A stretch of 64,000 nt of DNA from the NCBI GenBank assembly GCA_016288755.1, contig JAEELE010000137.1:62001-126000 (forward strand), read 5' to 3'. Shown in pieces: positions 60,596 through 64,000 of this stretch; positions within the stretch are counted from its first letter, which is position 1; each line of letters starts with the position of its first letter. The notes under the pieces were generated by a model. It was not told the DNA's origin. It worked only from the letters and a program-made list of their open reading frames with translations, and ran no database searches. Origin of the DNA: Oscillospiraceae bacterium. GTDB lineage: Bacteria; Bacillota; Clostridia; Oscillospirales; Ruminococcaceae. Both the position numbers and the translations under genes were made by a program.

Positions 60596-63500
60596 ATGAA
60601 ACGCAAACGAATTGTCTCTCTGCTGACGGCTGCGGGCGTCCTGCTTGCGAATGTGCCGCTGATGCCGGCGGTCATGCCGGTGTCCGTCCTGACGGCAAGC
60701 GCCGAGGACGACTTGGAAGCATTCAACAACGGCGGATACGGCTTCACAAGAAAATTCAACGAGAAAACCGGCACGCTGACGCTTTCGGGCGAGGGCGAGA
60801 TGTATGACGGCTATCAGCTGGCAGCAGTCCCGTTTTTTGATATCAGCGGCTTTAAAAAGCTGGTGATCTCAGACGGCATCACGAATATCAGCGATTTTGC
60901 GTTTTCCTGCTGCAGAGAGCTGACGGACGTCTCACTGCCGGAGAGCGTGACAAGCATCGGAATCTGCGGCTTCGGCTTCTGTCAGGCTCTGACCGGTATT
61001 GTGCTGCCGGACAGCCTGACGGACATCGGCGTAGGTGCGTTTGACGGCTGCACGGCGCTGACTGCGGTCACAATCCCGGACGGCGTGACAAGCATCAGCG
61101 CGAACACATTCCGCAACTGCACCGCCCTGACCGAGATCACGATCCCGGACAGCGTGACGGAAATCGATGCAAATGCGTTTGTGGGCTGCGACAATGTGAC
61201 GATCAAGTGCAGCGCGGGCTCTTTTGCACACAGCTATGCCAAGCAGAACAGCATCGCCTACGAGGCAGCCGGCGCGGGTGAGCCTGAAACCGGCTCCTGC
61301 GGCGATCAGGTGACATGGGAGCTCGACCCGGCAACCGGCACGCTGACGGTCTCCGGCAAGGGCGCGATGACCGATTATAACTGGGACAGTCCGTTTTCCG
61401 ATCTGGATTTCTCCAGGCTCGTTATCGCGGACGGCGTGACGAGCATCGGCGCATATGCGTTCTGTGACAACGGGCATTTCAGCGCTGTCTCCATTGCGGA
61501 CAGTGTGACAAGCATCGGCGAAAGAGCGTTTTTTAACAACAGTAATCTGAAATCAGTCGTCATTCCTGACAGCGTGACGAGCATCGGTATCGGCGCATTC
61601 CAGACCTGCACCGGTCTGACCGCTGTCACCCTGCCGGGCGGCATCACAAGCATCCCTGAGTCTGCATTCCGCGAATGCTACAGCCTGCTCTCTGTCACCG
61701 TACCGGAGGGCGTCACAAGCATTGAGAAGCGTGCGTTTGAGGACTGCCATAGCCTGTCTGCCGTGATCCTGCCCGAGAGCGTCACGGAGATCGGCGAGGA
61801 TGTGTTTAGCGGAAGCCAAAATGTGACGGTATACGGCGCTAAGGGGTCTGCGGCTGAGACCTATGCGAATGAGAATTCGATCACGTTTGACACCATGAAA
61901 GCAACCGGTTCCTGCGGCAAGAGTGTGATCTGGGTTCTGAACGATTCCGGCAAACTGCGAATCTGCGGCAACGGCAAAATGGCGGATTATGACACCACAG
62001 TGCCTTCGCCCTTCAAGGAACTGGAATTTGACACAGCCGTCATTGAGAAAGGCGTGGAATACCTCGGTGACTCGGCATTCCTCGGCTGCGGCTTGACCTC
62101 CCTCACACTTCCGCAGGGCTTGACTGAGATCGGCGCGATGGTGTGCTTCAACTGTGAAGCACTGGAATCCGTCACGATCCCTGCCGATGTCACGGTCATC
62201 AGCCCCGGAACATTCTACGGCTGCTCCAACCTGACGATCAGGGGCTATGCGGGCACGTACCCGGAAACCTACGCAGAGGAGGAGAATATCCCCTTTGAAG
62301 CACTCGACTATGAAATGATCACCGGCGACTGCGGCGATTCCCTCACATGGGAATATGACCCGGTATTCGGCATTCTGACAATCTCCGGCGAGGGCGCCAT
62401 GCCCGACTGGGACCTGACCTTCGGCAGACCGATGCCGTGGTATCAGTACCGTTCGGATATCAAGAAGGTCATCATTGCAGACGGCGTGACGAACATCGGA
62501 TCATACGCTTTTCCTCAGTGTATAAAGCTGCGCGACATCTCCGTTCCGGACAGCGTGACAAGCATCGGCATGTGGGCATTTTTCGCTACGCCGTGGCTGG
62601 CTGCGCGTCAGGATGAGAATGCGATGGTGACAATAAACGGGATTTTGGTTGACGGAACAGCCTGTGAAGGTGATGTTACGATTCCGGATGGCACCAAGAG
62701 CATCGCAAGCTATGCGTTTTACAATTGTGAAGCGCTGACCGGAGTGACGGTACCGAACAGTGTGAAAAGCATCGGCGGCTATGCATTCTGCGGATGCACC
62801 GCTCTGACGCATATCAACATTCCGGACGGCGTGACAAAAATCGAAGAAGGCTTTTGCAACGCCTGTACTGCTTTGACAGGCATCACGCTTCCGGCAAGTG
62901 TTATAAGTATTGATGATAATGCATTCTGGGCCTGCGAGGCGATGACCGAAGTCACAATTCTGAACCCCGACTGTGAATTCCCGGATTCGCGTCAGGCATT
63001 CGGCTATATTGATTCTGAAACATGGGAGAAAGTCTTTGACGGCGTCATCCGCGGCTATGAAGGCTCCACCGCGCAGGCATATGCCGAGAAATACGAGTAT
63101 TCCTTTGAGGCGATCGGCGATGCACCGGAGGATTCGGTCTATGAGGGTCTGAAATACAGAATCGAGGACGACGAGATCGTCATTACCGGCTACACCGACG
63201 ATCTGCCCGGCGAATATGAGATTCCTTCCGAAATCGACGGAATCCCCGTCTCGGAGATCGCCGCGAATGCGTTCAAGGACTGCACCGTGCTGACAAGGCT
63301 CACGCTGCCCGAGGGCATTTATCCGATCGGCGAGAACGCCTTCTCCGGCTGCACGAATCTGACGCTCGTGGGCTACAGGGATTCCTATGCGGAGGTCTAC
63401 GCCAATGAGAACAACATCCCGTTTGAGCGTATCCCTGACCTGACCTTTAACGGAATGATCTATACCGTGTCGGGCGGCGAGATCCGAATCACCGGCTTTA

Positions 63501-64000
63501 CCGAGGAACTGCCCGCCGTGCTGGAAATCCCCGCAGAGATCGACGGGTTGCCCGTGACCGGCATCGGACAGATGGCATTCTACGGCTGCGAAAAGCTCAC
63601 GGAGGTCACGATTCCGGAATCGATCACGATGTTCGGCTTCCAGAATTTCCTCAACTGCGTCAATCTCGAGACCGTGCATCTGCCGGAGGGGCTGACCGCG
63701 ATCCATGAGGCGGCATTCGCAGGCTGCACAGCGCTGAAATCCATTTCGCTCCCGGAGGGGCTCACAACGATCGGCAATCTCGTGTTCTCCGGCTGCTCTG
63801 CGCTGGAGGAGATCGACATTCCCGCCACCGTGACCGAGTACTGGGAGCCTGCATTCGGAGGAACACCGTGGCTCGAGGCAAAGCGTGCGGAAAATCCGCT
63901 CGTGATCGTTCACGGCATCCTGATCGACGGTCAGACCGCTTCGGGCGATGTCACGATCCCGGACAGTGTCTGGAAGATCGCGCCGTTCGCATTCTCCGCA
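60596..64000 (+). CDS. Giant secreted LRR_5 protein, 3' end outside window
   Basis: An open frame of at least 1135 codons that the ORF track does not list because no stop occurs before the window end. It begins MKRKRIVSLLTAAGVLLANV, a signal peptide closely similar to that of the 786-residue neighbour. At least four LRR_5 blocks are separated by CGDxxTWELDPxTGTLTVSG-type segments. A different repeat, YEGLKYRIEDDEIVITGYTD and its near copy around residue 960, appears in the last 300 residues. TPWL...NGILxDG inserts occur twice. ATG 60596 gives the same 8-nt spacing to AAAGAGG as the neighbour; ATG 60593 also fits. No dockerin is seen yet; one may lie beyond the window. Confidence 0.88.
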   Translation, partial: MKRKRIVSLLTAAGVLLANVPLMPAVMPVSVLTASAEDDLEAFNNGGYGFTRKFNEKTGTLTLSGEGEMYDGYQLAAVPFFDISGFKKLVISDGITNISDFAFSCCRELTDVSLPESVTSIGICGFGFCQALTGIVLPDSLTDIGVGAFDGCTALTAVTIPDGVTSISANTFRNCTALTEITIPDSVTEIDANAFVGCDNVTIKCSAGSFAHSYAKQNSIAYEAAGAGEPETGSCGDQVTWELDPATGTLTVSGKGAMTDYNWDSPFSDLDFSRLVIADGVTSIGAYAFCDNGHFSAVSIADSVTSIGERAFFNNSNLKSVVIPDSVTSIGIGAFQTCTGLTAVTLPGGITSIPESAFRECYSLLSVTVPEGVTSIEKRAFEDCHSLSAVILPESVTEIGEDVFSGSQNVTVYGAKGSAAETYANENSITFDTMKATGSCGKSVIWVLNDSGKLRICGNGKMADYDTTVPSPFKELEFDTAVIEKGVEYLGDSAFLGCGLTSLTLPQGLTEIGAMVCFNCEALESVTIPADVTVISPGTFYGCSNLTIRGYAGTYPETYAEEENIPFEALDYEMITGDCGDSLTWEYDPVFGILTISGEGAMPDWDLTFGRPMPWYQYRSDIKKVIIADGVTNIGSYAFPQCIKLRDISVPDSVTSIGMWAFFATPWLAARQDENAMVTINGILVDGTACEGDVTIPDGTKSIASYAFYNCEALTGVTVPNSVKSIGGYAFCGCTALTHINIPDGVTKIEEGFCNACTALTGITLPASVISIDDNAFWACEAMTEVTILNPDCEFPDSRQAFGYIDSETWEKVFDGVIRGYEGSTAQAYAEKYEYSFEAIGDAPEDSVYEGLKYRIEDDEIVITGYTDDLPGEYEIPSEIDGIPVSEIAANAFKDCTVLTRLTLPEGIYPIGENAFSGCTNLTLVGYRDSYAEVYANENNIPFERIPDLTFNGMIYTVSGGEIRITGFTEELPAVLEIPAEIDGLPVTGIGQMAFYGCEKLTEVTIPESITMFGFQNFLNCVNLETVHLPEGLTAIHEAAFAGCTALKSISLPEGLTTIGNLVFSGCSALEEIDIPATVTEYWEPAFGGTPWLEAKRAENPLVIVHGILIDGQTASGDVTIPDSVWKIAPFAFSA

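Overview
The window looks like a gene-dense chromosome segment of a Gram-positive, GC-rich, fibre-degrading clostridium, most likely Ruminococcus or a close Oscillospiraceae relative. This rests on the gene content: dockerin proteins, a GH9-CBM3-dockerin endoglucanase, BspA-type LRR_5 surface proteins, SpoVS/YmdB, the class II GalT, and sigma-A promoters with a 17-bp spacer. The species assignment is inference. No rRNA, tRNA, IS element, prophage or CRISPR array was seen, and no intergenic stretch exceeds about 220 bp.

Layout. 1-5.9 kb: end of sbcC, a dockerin-bearing clostripain-family protease and a DNA glycosylase (+), facing a mazG-hup-rqcP block and a trpS operon (-). 6-17.3 kb: an oligosaccharide flippase, a TtcA-type PP-loop protein, a tautomerase, mntP under a yybP-ykoY manganese riboswitch, a zinc-ribbon/PASTA protein kinase homologue lacking every catalytic residue, and a run of amino-acid and peptide enzymes (methionine gamma-lyase family, GNAT, two M42 peptidases). 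17.5-33.4 kb (+): a Xer recombinase, a Thr-rich membrane protein, YmdB, SpoVS, an ABC/FtsX exporter, dgt-dnaG followed by two consecutive rpoD genes, metG, a secreted dockerin protein, a lipoprotein SGNH hydrolase and a HAD phosphatase. 33.5-36.7 kb: a 1077-residue PAS/hybrid-kinase protein whose phospho-acceptor sites are all missing. 36.8-44 kb (-): a four-gene galT / LRR-dockerin / lipoprotein / CotH-kinase lipoprotein operon, then a DUF218 protein and malic enzyme. 44.2-64 kb: a surface-protein island with four very large LRR_5 proteins (three with dockerins, one with CBM6 and two tandem dockerins), the GH9 cellulase and a double-HTH regulator that overlaps the CBM6/LRR gene by 4 bp. The last LRR gene runs off the window and is absent from the ORF track because it has no stop.

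How it fits together. The housekeeping genes (replication, sigma factor, aminoacyl-tRNA synthetases, RqcP/HU/MazG) are in orthodox orders. The accessory theme is an extracellular, cellulosome-linked display system: at least seven genes encode signal peptides plus dockerins, and LRR arrays dominate the last 20 kb. Two large signalling proteins with dead catalytic centres, a secreted CotH kinase and a dedicated HTH regulator are the best candidates for undescribed biology.
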